This document shows, piece after piece, positions 33,174 through 41,867 of a stretch of 45,938 bases of DNA (positions within the stretch are counted from its first letter, which is position 1; each line of letters begins with the position of its first letter). Made by a program: the position numbers and the translations under genes. The notes under the pieces are model-generated. The model saw only the letters and a list, made by a program, of their open reading frames with translations. It was not told where the DNA came from and did not search any database. This DNA comes from Pseudomonadales bacterium (lineage in GTDB: Bacteria; Pseudomonadota; Gammaproteobacteria; Pseudomonadales; Ketobacteraceae), in assembly GCA_020062665.1 (NCBI GenBank), contig JAGUVW010000060.1:1-45938 (forward strand), read 5' to 3'.

Positions 33174-34298
33174 TCAGATCTCCACGGTGGCGGCCAGTGC
33201 CGCTTGCTGCCGCGACTCGTAGCTCTTCAGCGACGAGCAGGCGCCGCAGCGGGCACAGCCGGCACTGACTTTTTCCGAAACCAGATCGCCGTCCACCAGC
33301 ATCCTCGCCAGCGGTTCCAGAATACCGTTCATGAATACGCTGTCCGGGGCTGGGTGATGTTCCAGTGCAGTGCCGGCAATCGGCACGAAGGGCACCACGA
33401 AGGGATACACACCAAGATCAATCAGCTGTGCGCAGATGGCGAGGATTTCGTCCTGCGTATCGCCCAGTCCGGCCAGGATGTAGGTGCTGACCTGGCCGCG
33501 ACCGAATAACGGCACCGCATAGGAAAAAGCGCGCATGTATTCGTCCACAGAAATATTGGCCTTGCTGGGCATGATGCGGCGCCGCACATCCGGATTGACG
33601 ACTTCCAGATGCAAACCCAACGCATCGGCACCGGCATGTTTGAGTTCATCCAGCCAGTGCAGGTCCTTGGGCGGTTCGCACTGCACCTGAATCGGAATAT
33701 TCACAGCGGCTTTAACCGCGCGCACGCTTTCACACAATACGGTGGCGCCGCGATCGTGAGTGGCGGGCGTGCCGGTGGTCATCACCATGTGCTTCACACC
33801 GTCCAGATCCACTGCGGCTTTTGCCACTTCCGCCAGTTGCTGTGGTGTTTTGTGGGCGATGGTTTTGCCGGCTGCCAGTGACTGGCCGATGGCGCAGAAC
33901 TGGCACGCGGTATCCGGCTGGTCGTAGCGGATGCAATTCTGCAGAACGGTAGTAGCGAGCACATCGGTGCTGTGCAGCGTGGCGATATGGGAATAGGGAA
34001 TGCCGTCGGCGGTGTGCAGATCGTAGAAACGGGGCCGCAGGGCGAAGCTGATATCCACCAGTGGAATGCCGTTGCGCTTCAGTTTGGGTGCAGCGGCTGA
34101 TGTATCCAGCGTGAACGGCGATTGCTGCGCACTGTGGGTGTGCACCGGAATCATCAGCGTCTGCCCGTCGATCACGATAGCCTGATGATCGCTGGGGCCG
34201 GCACCCCCTTTGCGTGTCAGCGGCAGGGCACCCGGTTGCGCCAGCTGAATGCCGTGCGTTTGCAGTTCAGTCAGCAGATGCTGCTTCGAAACGGTCAT
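33174..34298 (-). CDS. nitD: MSMEG_0568-type radical SAM protein (NitD)
   Basis: A 374-residue radical SAM enzyme of the Nit1C family. The cluster cysteines are Cys122, Cys132 and Cys135 in [14 protein letters not shown], a C-x9-C-x2-C spacing instead of the usual C-x3-C-x2-C. Barrel strands follow ([39 protein letters not shown]). A C-terminal CARCGAC may bind a second cluster. The ATG at 34298 has GAGGA eight bases upstream and overlaps nitC by 32 bases. The reaction is unknown; the nitrilase operon suggests a nitrogen-containing substrate. Confidence 0.87.
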   Translation of the reverse strand: MTVSKQHLLTELQTHGIQLAQPGALPLTRKGGAGPSDHQAIVIDGQTLMIPVHTHSAQQSPFTLDTSAAAPKLKRNGIPLVDISFALRPRFYDLHTADGIPYSHIATLHSTDVLATTVLQNCIRYDQPDTACQFCAIGQSLAAGKTIAHKTPQQLAEVAKAAVDLDGVKHMVMTTGTPATHDRGATVLCESVRAVKAAVNIPIQVQCEPPKDLHWLDELKHAGADALGLHLEVVNPDVRRRIMPSKANISVDEYMRAFSYAVPLFGRGQVSTYILAGLGDTQDEILAICAQLIDLGVYPFVVPFVPIAGTALEHHPAPDSVFMNGILEPLARMLVDGDLVSEKVSAGCARCGACSSLKSYESRQQAALAATVEI

Positions 34299-35268
34299 GG
34301 ACGCTGTCCTCGCTGGAATGAAATGGGGAGTGGGATGAACCCTGAGATCTGACGTGCAGTCCGGGCTCATCCCGGATCAGCAGTGTCAGCAATTCCGGCC
34401 GCGAATAATGGCCCACGGAATCCATCATGCGTTTGCGCTTGGTGATCAGCTTCATGTCCAGGTCGGCAATCACCAGACCTTCGCCTTCTGTCAGCGGCGG
34501 AGCCAGATGCACGCCTTCCGGTGAAATGATCGCCGTGTTGCAGCCGTGGCGCAGACCTTTGTGCAATGTTTCATCCGGTGTAATCGAATGGATCTGTGCG
34601 TCGGTGAGCCAGCCGGTGGCATTCACCACAAAGCAACCAGCTTCCAGCGCGTGATGGCGAATGGTGGCTTCGATCTGATCGCCAAAAATCGGGCCGACCA
34701 ATGAACCGGGAAACTGGCTGCAGTGAATTTCCTCATGCTGTGCCATCAGCGCGTAGCGTGCCAGGGGGTTGTAATGTTCCCAGCACGCCAGCGCGCCGAC
34801 AGTGCCCACTTTCGTCTGCGCCACTTTCAGGCCTGACGCATCACCCTGGCCCCAGATCATGCGCTCGTGATAGGTGGGCGTGAGCTTGCGGCGCTTCAGC
34901 ACCAGCTGGCCGTCGGCATCGAAGATCAGCTGCGTGTTGTACAGCGTGCCATGGTCACGTTCGTTCACGCCCACCACTGCCACCATGCCGTGCTTTTTCG
35001 CACGCTCCGCCAGCGCAGTGGTGACAGGCCCCGGCACCACCACCGCGTTGTCGTACAGTCGCAAATGTTCCGGCCCGCATTTCAGCGGCGGATACACGAA
35101 CGAAAAATACGGGTAGTACGGCAGAAAGGTTTCCGGAAACACGATCAGCTCGACGCCCTTGGCGGCGGCTTCATCCATGCAATCCAGCACTTTGTGCAGT
35201 GTGCCGTCCGCCGTCTCCAGATCAGGAGCAAGCTGGGCAGCGGCGGCGCGAACGATGCGTGACGACAT
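34267..35268 (-). CDS. nitC: Nitrilase of the Nit1C cluster (NitC)
   Basis: A 333-residue nitrilase that would hydrolyse a nitrile to carboxylate and ammonia. The catalytic Glu46 (IVFPETF), Lys128 ([11 protein letters not shown]) and Cys162 ([10 protein letters not shown]) are all present. It fits the Nit6803/nitrilase-1 branch always found in Nit1C operons, linked in cyanotrophic Pseudomonas to growth on cyanide, probably through cyanohydrins or aminonitriles. The last 32 bases overlap the start of nitD. About 30 extra Ser/His-rich C-terminal residues lie outside the catalytic fold. Confidence 0.94.
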   Translation of the reverse strand: MSSRIVRAAAAQLAPDLETADGTLHKVLDCMDEAAAKGVELIVFPETFLPYYPYFSFVYPPLKCGPEHLRLYDNAVVVPGPVTTALAERAKKHGMVAVVGVNERDHGTLYNTQLIFDADGQLVLKRRKLTPTYHERMIWGQGDASGLKVAQTKVGTVGALACWEHYNPLARYALMAQHEEIHCSQFPGSLVGPIFGDQIEATIRHHALEAGCFVVNATGWLTDAQIHSITPDETLHKGLRHGCNTAIISPEGVHLAPPLTEGEGLVIADLDMKLITKRKRMMDSVGHYSRPELLTLLIRDEPGLHVRSQGSSHSPFHSSEDSVHDRFEAASAD

Positions 35269-35277
35269 GGCGGCCTC

Positions 35278-35760
35278 TCACACCGTCCAGGTGTCGATGA
35301 TCACGGCGTTGTCGCGGATATGCAGCAGTTTCAGATCCAGCACATCCAGCGGATTGATCGGGCGGATGCCTTCGATCAGCGACGGTTCGCCATGGCCATA
35401 CAAAGCCTGCAATGCGAACCGGCAGGCATAGACCTTGCCGCCTTCTGCCATGAATTTTTTCAGCTGGTTGTTGAAGTTCTGGTGGCCTGGAAAGGCTTCG
35501 TCACCCAGGGTGGGAAAACCGCGCTGCACGCCCAGGGTAACGCCAGGCCCGTACAGCAGGATCGAGGTTGCGAAGCCCTTGCGTTGCAGTCGCGTGGCCT
35601 GCAGCATGTTGACGAAACCGATGGAGCCCTCGAACGCCACGGTGTGAAAAGTCACCAGGGCTTTTTGTCCCGGTGTGGCTTTGACGTCTTCAAACACCTT
35701 CTCTTCGTAATCGACAAAGTAGTCACCGTTCTTGTGCATGGGTTTTTCGACAGCCGGCAT
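35278..35760 (-). CDS. nitB: MSMEG_0572/Sll0783-type nitrogen starvation response protein (NitB)
   Basis: A 160-residue protein, the first gene of the Nit1C operon. It has a DsrE/DrsF-like flavour: [26 protein letters not shown], then [19 protein letters not shown] and [12 protein letters not shown] with a single conserved Cys. The start at 35760 has GAGGA seven bases upstream; the frame open to 35847 would cover the promoter. A sigma-54-type promoter lies at 35810-35825, and nitC begins nine bases after the stop. The function is unknown in detail. Confidence 0.88.
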   Translation of the reverse strand: MPAVEKPMHKNGDYFVDYEEKVFEDVKATPGQKALVTFHTVAFEGSIGFVNMLQATRLQRKGFATSILLYGPGVTLGVQRGFPTLGDEAFPGHQNFNNQLKKFMAEGGKVYACRFALQALYGHGEPSLIEGIRPINPLDVLDLKLLHIRDNAVIIDTWTV

Positions 35761-35809
35761 GAGTGTGTCCTCGCAAGGTTGGGAATGTCGTGGTGTGCGA
35801 GAGTGAGTT

Positions 35810-35825
35810 AGCAACGTCAATGCCA
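35810..35825 (-). promoter_or_regulatory. Sigma-54-type promoter of the nitBCDEFGH operon
   Basis: On the minus strand: TGGCAT, five bases, TTGCT. GG at -24 and GC at -12 are kept; the only change from TGGCAC-N5-TTGCT is the final base of the first block. Transcription would start near 35800, 40 bases before nitB. It matches the promoters of the nitrate genes at 9701, 14126 and 14382. Confidence 0.7.
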
Positions 35826-35841
35826 GCGCAAACCTGTCTGG

Positions 35842-36021
35842 ATGCAATCAAAATGCAATCAAGCCCACCGGTCAAAATGCAGGACAGGGAAAAATTTTCT
35901 GTAGCGTGGACTTGAAGCGAAAACGAAAGGGTTTTAGGCGCGGCTTTTCGCACTGCAGGCGGGCAAGGCGCGCCGGTAATGATTCGAAATGTTGCACGAT
36001 CTGACTGACGATTGATTGCAT
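35842..36021. repeat. Three copies of ATGCAATCAA: candidate MocR regulator sites
   Basis: Two direct copies at 35842-35851 and 35853-35862 (11-bp period, one helical turn) and one inverted copy at 36012-36021, all exact 10-mers. They lie in the 350-bp gap between nitB and the divergent MocR-type regulator. The pair sits about 20 bp upstream of the nitB -24 element. MocR/GabR/PdxR-type proteins commonly bind paired direct repeats, so these are likely its sites. The rest of the gap (35863-36111) shows no gene. Confidence 0.65.
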
Positions 36022-36111
36022 TTCGCGCCGATCAATGGTGCGGGAGGGCGCGGAATTTCGTTGGAACGCAACCTGCAAGGAGGTCGTGATGCCACCTGAC
36101 GAGGACATTTC

Positions 36112-37509
36112 ATGCCGCTGGAGAAATATCGTCACTGGGTCAATGCCCTGCAGTCCGACAGCAAGCGGCCCGCCTATCTGTTGATTGCGGATCTGATTGA
36201 AGCCGATATCGAAAAGGGCTTTTTGCAGGCACGGGATCGATTGCCGCCACTGCGCGAGCTGGCGGATCTGTTGACGCTGAATTACACCACTGTCACCCGT
36301 GCTTACAAGGAGGCGTCCAATCGCGGGCTGATCGATTCCCACCCGGGTTCCGGGTCCTATGTGAAGGGCAAGGCGTCCATGCTGCCGCTGCGCAACGGCA
36401 GCAATGTGGAAATGACCATGAACCTGCCGCCGGAAATCGACGACGCCGCCACGTTGCAGCGCATTCGCGATGACGTGAACAATGTGCTGCAGGGCAAGAC
36501 GCTCACTGCACTGTTGCGCTACCAGGATTTTGGCGGCAGCCCGGCGGACAAGGACGCTGGTGCCCTGTTGCTGGGTGAGTTGCTGCCGCGCCCCGACATC
36601 GATCGTATTCTGGTGTGCCCTGGCATTCACAGCGCGCTGGTGGCGTTGCTGTCACTGCTGTGCGGCAAAAACGGCACGCTCTGTGTAGGGCATCTGGTGT
36701 ATCCCGGATTGAAAGCCATCGCCGCGCAGATTGGCGTGCAGCTGATCGCGGTGGAATGCGATCAGGATGGCCCTCACATCCGCGCCATCGAGGCCCTGTG
36801 CAAATCCCAGCAGATCCAGGCGCTGTATCTGAATCCCACCATCCAGAATCCCACCACGTTGACGATGTCGTTGCGGCGACGGGAAGCCATCGCGGATCTG
36901 GCGCTGCGCTACAGTGTGCCCATCATCGAGGACGACGCCTACGGCTGGGTGCCAGCGTGTGGCATGGAGCCGGTGGCCGTGCGGGCGCCGGAACTGACCT
37001 GGTATGTCAACGGGTTGTCGAAATGCTTTGGTGCCGGCTGTCGCACGGCGTATCTGTATGCGCCCAATAAAATTCAGGCGCAGCGTGCCGCCGGGGCCTT
37101 GCGGGCACTGTCGGTGATGGCCAGCCCCATCACCAGCGCATTGGCCACTCGGTGGATTCAGAATGGCACCGTGGATCGGGTGCGGGCACAGCAGCGCCAG
37201 CAGTCGCGGGAGCGCCAGCAATTGGCGCGCACGATACTGGCGCCCCATCATCCGCAGGCCAATCCCGATGGTTTTCATCTGTGGCTGCCGTTGCCCAAAA
37301 GCCTCACCCTGAATCCGTCGGACGTGGCCGTGTTCCTGCGCAATCACGGCATCAGCGCGGTGGCGGCTGCCGCCTTCTGCACCGACAACAATCCACCTGC
37401 TGCGCTGCGCCTGTGTCTGGGTGGGCCGGTGAGTCTGCAGGAACTGGAGCAGCGGCTGCTGCTGTTGCGGGATGTGCTGCAGCAGACAGTCAATGTCAGC
37501 ATGATCTGA
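36112..37509 (+). CDS. MocR-type (GntR-PLP aminotransferase) transcriptional regulator
   Basis: A 465-residue regulator with a GntR winged helix at about 18-86 (PPLRELADLLTLNYTTVTRAY, GSGSYVKGK) joined to a class I aminotransferase-like domain. PLP contacts are readable: Asn241-Pro242 region (YLNPTIQNP), Asp274-Asp275 with Tyr277 (IIEDDAYGW), and Lys304 in NGLSKCFGAGCRTAYL as the Schiff-base lysine. GAGGA precedes the ATG. It is divergent from nitB across repeats it may bind, suggesting it senses a Nit1C amino-acid-like product via PLP. Known Nit1C operons instead have a sigma-54 activator (NitA). Confidence 0.9.
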   Translation: MPLEKYRHWVNALQSDSKRPAYLLIADLIEADIEKGFLQARDRLPPLRELADLLTLNYTTVTRAYKEASNRGLIDSHPGSGSYVKGKASMLPLRNGSNVEMTMNLPPEIDDAATLQRIRDDVNNVLQGKTLTALLRYQDFGGSPADKDAGALLLGELLPRPDIDRILVCPGIHSALVALLSLLCGKNGTLCVGHLVYPGLKAIAAQIGVQLIAVECDQDGPHIRAIEALCKSQQIQALYLNPTIQNPTTLTMSLRRREAIADLALRYSVPIIEDDAYGWVPACGMEPVAVRAPELTWYVNGLSKCFGAGCRTAYLYAPNKIQAQRAAGALRALSVMASPITSALATRWIQNGTVDRVRAQQRQQSRERQQLARTILAPHHPQANPDGFHLWLPLPKSLTLNPSDVAVFLRNHGISAVAAAAFCTDNNPPAALRLCLGGPVSLQELEQRLLLLRDVLQQTVNVSMI

Positions 37510-37638
37510 CGTCAGGAAACCCGTTGAATTGCAGCTGATTTTTGCAAGCTGCAGAGGCCGGAACGAGCCAGACGCCACCCCCTTGACCTGATCCGCGCGA
37601 GCCCTCATCTTGTAGTCATTGATTGTGCAGGCAGTACA

Positions 37639-38232
37639 GTGACCATGACCCCCGACGAAGACGACCTGTTCGAGCAGGAAATGGCGGGCGTAAAGCCCAT
37701 CCCCCAGACCAAAATCATCGAGGCGCCGCGCAGTATCACGCCCACCGAATCCCAGCTGGCGCGACGCGAGGCGGCGGTGGCGGATGTGCCCCTCGATCCC
37801 AATCACCTGTCCACCGAATATGTGGAAATGGTGTCGCCCCACGACGTGCTGGAATACAAGGCCAACGGCGTGCAGGAAGGGGTGTACCGCAAGCTGCGGC
37901 TGGGCAAGTACAGTTCCGAGGCGGCGCTGGATCTGCATCGCAAGACCCTGCAGCAGGCGCGTCAGGAAGTGTTCGAGTTCGTGCGCGACAGTTATCGCTT
38001 TGGCCTGCGCACGGTGATGATCCTGCACGGCAAGGGCGAGCGTGGCAATCCGCCGGCGTTGCTGAAAAGCTACGTCAACAAGTGGCTGCCCAGCATGCCG
38101 GAAGTGATGGCGTTTCACAGCGCGCAGAAGCAGGATGGCGGCGCCGGTGCGCTGTATGTGCTGCTGAAAAAGAACGAACACCGCAAGCAGCAGAACCGCG
38201 AGCATTACATGCGCACAGGCCGTGGGCGCTGA
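37639..38232 (+). CDS. smrA: Smr domain protein (SmrA-type)
   Basis: A 197-residue protein with a charged N-terminal region (1-90) and a C-terminal Smr domain carrying the family motifs LDLHRKTLQQARQEV (97 onward) and ILHGKGERGNP (128-138), then VMAFHSAQKQDGGAGALYVLLKK. Smr domains bind or nick nucleic acids. The GTG at 37639 has AGG seven bases upstream; ATG 37645 is equally plausible. It converges on the sensor kinase gene, 6 bp apart. Confidence 0.85.
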   Translation: MTMTPDEDDLFEQEMAGVKPIPQTKIIEAPRSITPTESQLARREAAVADVPLDPNHLSTEYVEMVSPHDVLEYKANGVQEGVYRKLRLGKYSSEAALDLHRKTLQQARQEVFEFVRDSYRFGLRTVMILHGKGERGNPPALLKSYVNKWLPSMPEVMAFHSAQKQDGGAGALYVLLKKNEHRKQQNREHYMRTGRGR

Positions 38233-38238
38233 CCTGTT

Positions 38239-40611
38239 TCACTGCGGCGCCGGACAGCTGCGGTGAGCTGCGTGGCGACGGATTTTGTCCAGCATCGAGA
38301 ACAGATCCACCGGTTTGTATTCCACATCGTTGAATAATGCAGGCCCCAGCGGCACCTTGTTGATGGCGTCTGCAGTCACCGCGATGATGGGCAGGCCGGT
38401 GCCGAAGCGTTGGCGCAGGGTCTGGCAGCCCTGGATGCCGTTGCCGTCGGGCAGCTGGATATCCAGCAGCACCAGATCCGGCTGGCAGGTTTCCGCCAGC
38501 GCCAGTCCTTCCTGCAGCGTGCCTGCCTCAAAAAACTCCCCCTGCAGATGCTGCGTGATCATGCGGTTCAGCACGTAGCGGTTGATGGTGTTGTCCTCGA
38601 TGCAGAGGATGCGCAGTCCCCTCAGATGCGGGCTACTCGCAGTTGCGCTGTCACCGGCTTCGATCAGCGTGATGCTGCTTTGCGGTTTGCGTTGCGCGGC
38701 ATTCAGTTCGATCCAGAATTCCGAGCCCTTGTTTTCCTCGCTGTCGAAACCCAGTTCACCTTCCATGGCGTGCGCCAGCCGTTGTGAAATCAGCAGGCCG
38801 ATGCCAGCACCTTCCACCGCTGAATTGGCAAAGCCCAGGCGAGAAAATGGCTTGAACAGGTCGGCACGGCGGTTGGCGGGAATGCCGTAGCCGGTGTCGC
38901 GCACGCAGATGCGGATGCGGCCGGGCCCGGCGTCAGTGCAGCCGATACTGACGTGGCCGCCCTGGCGATTGTATTTCACCGCATTGGACAGCAGGTTCAG
39001 CAGCACCTGCTTCAGGCGCAGCGCATCGGCGCGTACCCAGTAGTTGCCCGGCTTGATGTATTCGGTGATTTTGATCTGCTTGGCCTTCACCGGCGTTGCC
39101 AGCAGATTCAGGCATTGGGTGAGAAGCGGGCGCAGCTCGACATCGTCGATGCGGGACTGGATCAGGCCAGAATCCAGTTTCGCCAGGTCCAGCACGTCGT
39201 TCACCAGTTGCAGCAGATGCTGGCCGGCGCGATAGATCAGATCCACGCTTTCACGCTGGTCGTCGTTGAGTGGATCGGCCCGCAGCAGCTGAGAAAAACC
39301 CAGCACGGAATTGAGCGGCGTGCGCAGTTCGTGACTCATGGAGGAAAGAAATTCCGATTTGGCGCGGTTGGCGCTTTCGGCGGCCTGGCGGGCAATCATC
39401 AGCTCCATCTCGAATTCCTTGGTGCGCTGGATGTCCTGCACCACGCCCAGCATCGTGATGGCTTTGCCCTGGGCATCGCGCTGCACGGCGCCTTTCTCGT
39501 TCACCCAGCGCACGGTGCCGTCGGGCCACACCACGCGGTGATCGATGTCATACGGGGCGTTGTGTTCGACAGCGGCGCTCACCGCATCCTGCACCCGCTG
39601 ACGATCATCGGGATGCACGGCGTTGATGAAGTTGCTGTAGCTGGTGTCGAGTTCCCCCGGCGCGTAACCGAACAGGGGCGAAATGGTTTCGGTCCAGAAC
39701 AGGTCACCGCTGGGAATGTCCCAGTCCCAGGTGCCGATGCGGGCGCAGTGATGGCTGCGGCGCAGACGTTCCAGATGAGTGGCCAGCTCGTCGCGGTTGC
39801 GTTGGTTTTCGATGGCGGAGGCCACCGTGTTCAGGGCCAGTTGCAACAGTTCGCCATGATCGTGTTCCAGGCCCGGTGTTGCGCCTGGCGTGAAATATCC
39901 CCCCAGCGCGCCCACGCAGTTGTCGCCCGCGATGAGGGGCAATCCCAGATAGGGTTCATCGTTCACCACGGCTTCCACCGGGCGGCGGGTTTTCATCACC
40001 CGTTGCGCCAGCGGATCGACCGGCAGCTGGTCGCTGGCAGAGGCAGGGCTGTGCAGGCAGCCGGTGGCGAAGGCGAGCGTGTCCGCCAGGGTAAGCGTGG
40101 CGCGGCGGAAGCCGGCAAACGCCTGCAGGTGATCCAGCGCCTGCTGCAGGTGATCGGTATCGAGCGGATGGCGCGTCCATTCGTTGATCTGACGCATGAA
40201 GTCGAGCGCCTTGTGCAGCTTGTTTTCCGCCGCCTGCAAACGTGCCTGGGAGCGCAGGATGCCGGTGAAGAAAATACCCTCGTCGGTGACCACCCGGCTC
40301 ACGCTCAGCATGCAGGGCACTTCCTGGCCGGCGCGCGTCTTCGCGGCCACCATGCGCAGCTGACCGATGATGTGGCTGGTACCGTCCTGCAGATGCCGCT
40401 GCAGATAGTGATCGTGCTGGGCGGCGATGTCGGTGGGCATCAGGCGGTTGATGGACGCACCGATCAGTTCATCGCGCCCGTAACCGAACAGCTGGCAGCA
40501 GGCGGCGTTGGCATCGGCGATCAGGCCGCGCTGGTCGATGACGATAATGGGATCGACGGCGGTGTCCAGGACTGCCTGGTAGAACGGGGTTTGGCGGGCC
40601 TTCTGAATCAT
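38239..40611 (-). CDS. Hybrid sensor histidine kinase (PAS-GAF-PAS-HisKA-HATPase-REC)
   Basis: A 790-residue soluble kinase without membrane helices. PAS 1 covers about 8-125 (FGYGRDELIGASINRLMP), a GAF-like domain 145-275, PAS 2 about 290-400 (HPDDRQRVQ, WPDGTVRWVNEKG), HisKA with His427 (SSMSHELRTPLNSVLG), ATPase with Asn543 and GAGIGL, and a C-terminal receiver with Asp717 (LVLLDIQLPDGNG) and Lys766. The ATG at 40609-40611 has AGGAAG upstream; the frame open to 41001 is a shadow over the upstream gene. It is 23 bp downstream of the response regulator gene. The signal is unknown. Confidence 0.92.
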   Translation of the reverse strand: MIQKARQTPFYQAVLDTAVDPIIVIDQRGLIADANAACCQLFGYGRDELIGASINRLMPTDIAAQHDHYLQRHLQDGTSHIIGQLRMVAAKTRAGQEVPCMLSVSRVVTDEGIFFTGILRSQARLQAAENKLHKALDFMRQINEWTRHPLDTDHLQQALDHLQAFAGFRRATLTLADTLAFATGCLHSPASASDQLPVDPLAQRVMKTRRPVEAVVNDEPYLGLPLIAGDNCVGALGGYFTPGATPGLEHDHGELLQLALNTVASAIENQRNRDELATHLERLRRSHHCARIGTWDWDIPSGDLFWTETISPLFGYAPGELDTSYSNFINAVHPDDRQRVQDAVSAAVEHNAPYDIDHRVVWPDGTVRWVNEKGAVQRDAQGKAITMLGVVQDIQRTKEFEMELMIARQAAESANRAKSEFLSSMSHELRTPLNSVLGFSQLLRADPLNDDQRESVDLIYRAGQHLLQLVNDVLDLAKLDSGLIQSRIDDVELRPLLTQCLNLLATPVKAKQIKITEYIKPGNYWVRADALRLKQVLLNLLSNAVKYNRQGGHVSIGCTDAGPGRIRICVRDTGYGIPANRRADLFKPFSRLGFANSAVEGAGIGLLISQRLAHAMEGELGFDSEENKGSEFWIELNAAQRKPQSSITLIEAGDSATASSPHLRGLRILCIEDNTINRYVLNRMITQHLQGEFFEAGTLQEGLALAETCQPDLVLLDIQLPDGNGIQGCQTLRQRFGTGLPIIAVTADAINKVPLGPALFNDVEYKPVDLFSMLDKIRRHAAHRSCPAPQ

Positions 40612-40634
40612 GACGATGACTTCCTGTGTGTACC

Positions 40635-41777
40635 TCAGCGGGGCGCGTGACCTTTGCCTCCCACCAGTTCCAGAATGTTGTGCATCGAGGCCTGGAACAG
40701 TTGCTTCAGATCCTGCTGGTGTTCCAGTTCGGCGCGGGCCTGTTCGATGAACTGCAGCAGCTTGTGCTCCTGTTCCTCGGTCAGATCCATCACCATGAAG
40801 GCGTGTTCCAGCGCGCGGGCCAGGCCTTCGATGCTGCTGGACGAGCGCTGGTGTAACTGGTCGGCAGTGGCAACCATGTTGCGGAATTCCTGCTGGATGC
40901 CGTGCAGGGTCTGGTCGGTGTGGTTCCTTTGCAGCTGCTCCCGCAGTTTCTCGCCGTTGATGATGGTGATGCTCGCCTCGGCGGAATCCAGCAGGATGCA
41001 CAGGTGATCACGCAGACGGCCCAGCAGGGCCTCGTCGTCCAGCGGCATGTTGCGGATCAGCAGGATGATGTTGTCGCCGCGAAACAGATACTTGTTGCCG
41101 TTGGCGGTGATGCGCTCGCCGTTGCAGGCCAGATCCAGCAATTCTTTTTCGATCAGGGTGAAGGGTTTGCCGTCGCTGCGCGCCACCACTTCGCCCGAGA
41201 TGATTTTCAGCAGCACGGTGGCGGACAGGCCCAGGTGGGTGAGGGTGGTGAAGAGGCTGTCCACCAGCGCCGCTTCGTCTTTCATCTTGGCGATGCCCTG
41301 CGAGAAGCGCAGCAGTTCGCCCATCTCGCTGTTGTTGCGCAGCATGGTCCAGCTCATGGCGCGCAGTTGCTCGGCGTTGCGCTTGCTGTCGTCGATCTGG
41401 CGTTTGCGCAGGATGTGGGCGCGCACTACCGATTGCAGTTCCCGCAAGTCAAACGGTTTGGTGATGTAGCCGTCGCCGCCGGCATCGTAGCCGGCCAGGC
41501 GATCTTCCAGATCCTTCATGCAGGACAGGAACACCACCGGCAGTTCGGCAGTGGCCGGGTTGGCGCGCAGTTGCCGGCACAGGTCGTAGCCATTGAGGCC
41601 GGGCATGTTCACGTCCAGCAGCACCAGGGCAGGCTGGACTTCCTCGATGGTGGCCAGGGCGTGCAGTGGGTCGGTGATCCGCACGACGTCGTAATCGTCG
41701 CGCAGGGATTTTTCGATCAGACGCAGGTTGGCGTCGTTGTCGTCGATGCAGACAAGGCGATCTTGAGTCATGGTCAT
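40635..41777 (-). CDS. Response regulator with long C-terminal sensor-like region
   Basis: A 380-residue protein. The receiver (1-125) has the acidic pair Asp12/Asp13, phosphoacceptor Asp55 (LVLLDVNMPGLNGYD) and Lys107 (DGYITKPFDLRE). The rest (about 130-380) has a GAF-like region (EAALVDSLFTTLTHLGLSATVLL) and a helical C-terminus rich in charged residues (MDLTEEQEHKLLQFIEQARAELEHQ); no DNA-binding or cyclase domain is seen. It is probably an intermediary for the hybrid kinase encoded downstream in the same operon. AGGGA lies seven bases before the ATG at 41777. Confidence 0.9.
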   Translation of the reverse strand: MTMTQDRLVCIDDNDANLRLIEKSLRDDYDVVRITDPLHALATIEEVQPALVLLDVNMPGLNGYDLCRQLRANPATAELPVVFLSCMKDLEDRLAGYDAGGDGYITKPFDLRELQSVVRAHILRKRQIDDSKRNAEQLRAMSWTMLRNNSEMGELLRFSQGIAKMKDEAALVDSLFTTLTHLGLSATVLLKIISGEVVARSDGKPFTLIEKELLDLACNGERITANGNKYLFRGDNIILLIRNMPLDDEALLGRLRDHLCILLDSAEASITIINGEKLREQLQRNHTDQTLHGIQQEFRNMVATADQLHQRSSSSIEGLARALEHAFMVMDLTEEQEHKLLQFIEQARAELEHQQDLKQLFQASMHNILELVGGKGHAPR

Positions 41778-41867
41778 CCGCTGTTCCCTTCAGCTGCTAT
41801 AGCTTAGGGTAGTCAAGGGGTTGGATTAATTCCACAAAAAAAGTAGATGATTCGCGGCGCTTCCCCT

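Noticed and set aside
40612-41001. Upstream extension of the hybrid kinase at 38239
   Set aside because: The extra 130 codons overlap the response regulator gene out of frame and show no protein-like pattern; a good ribosome site supports 40611.
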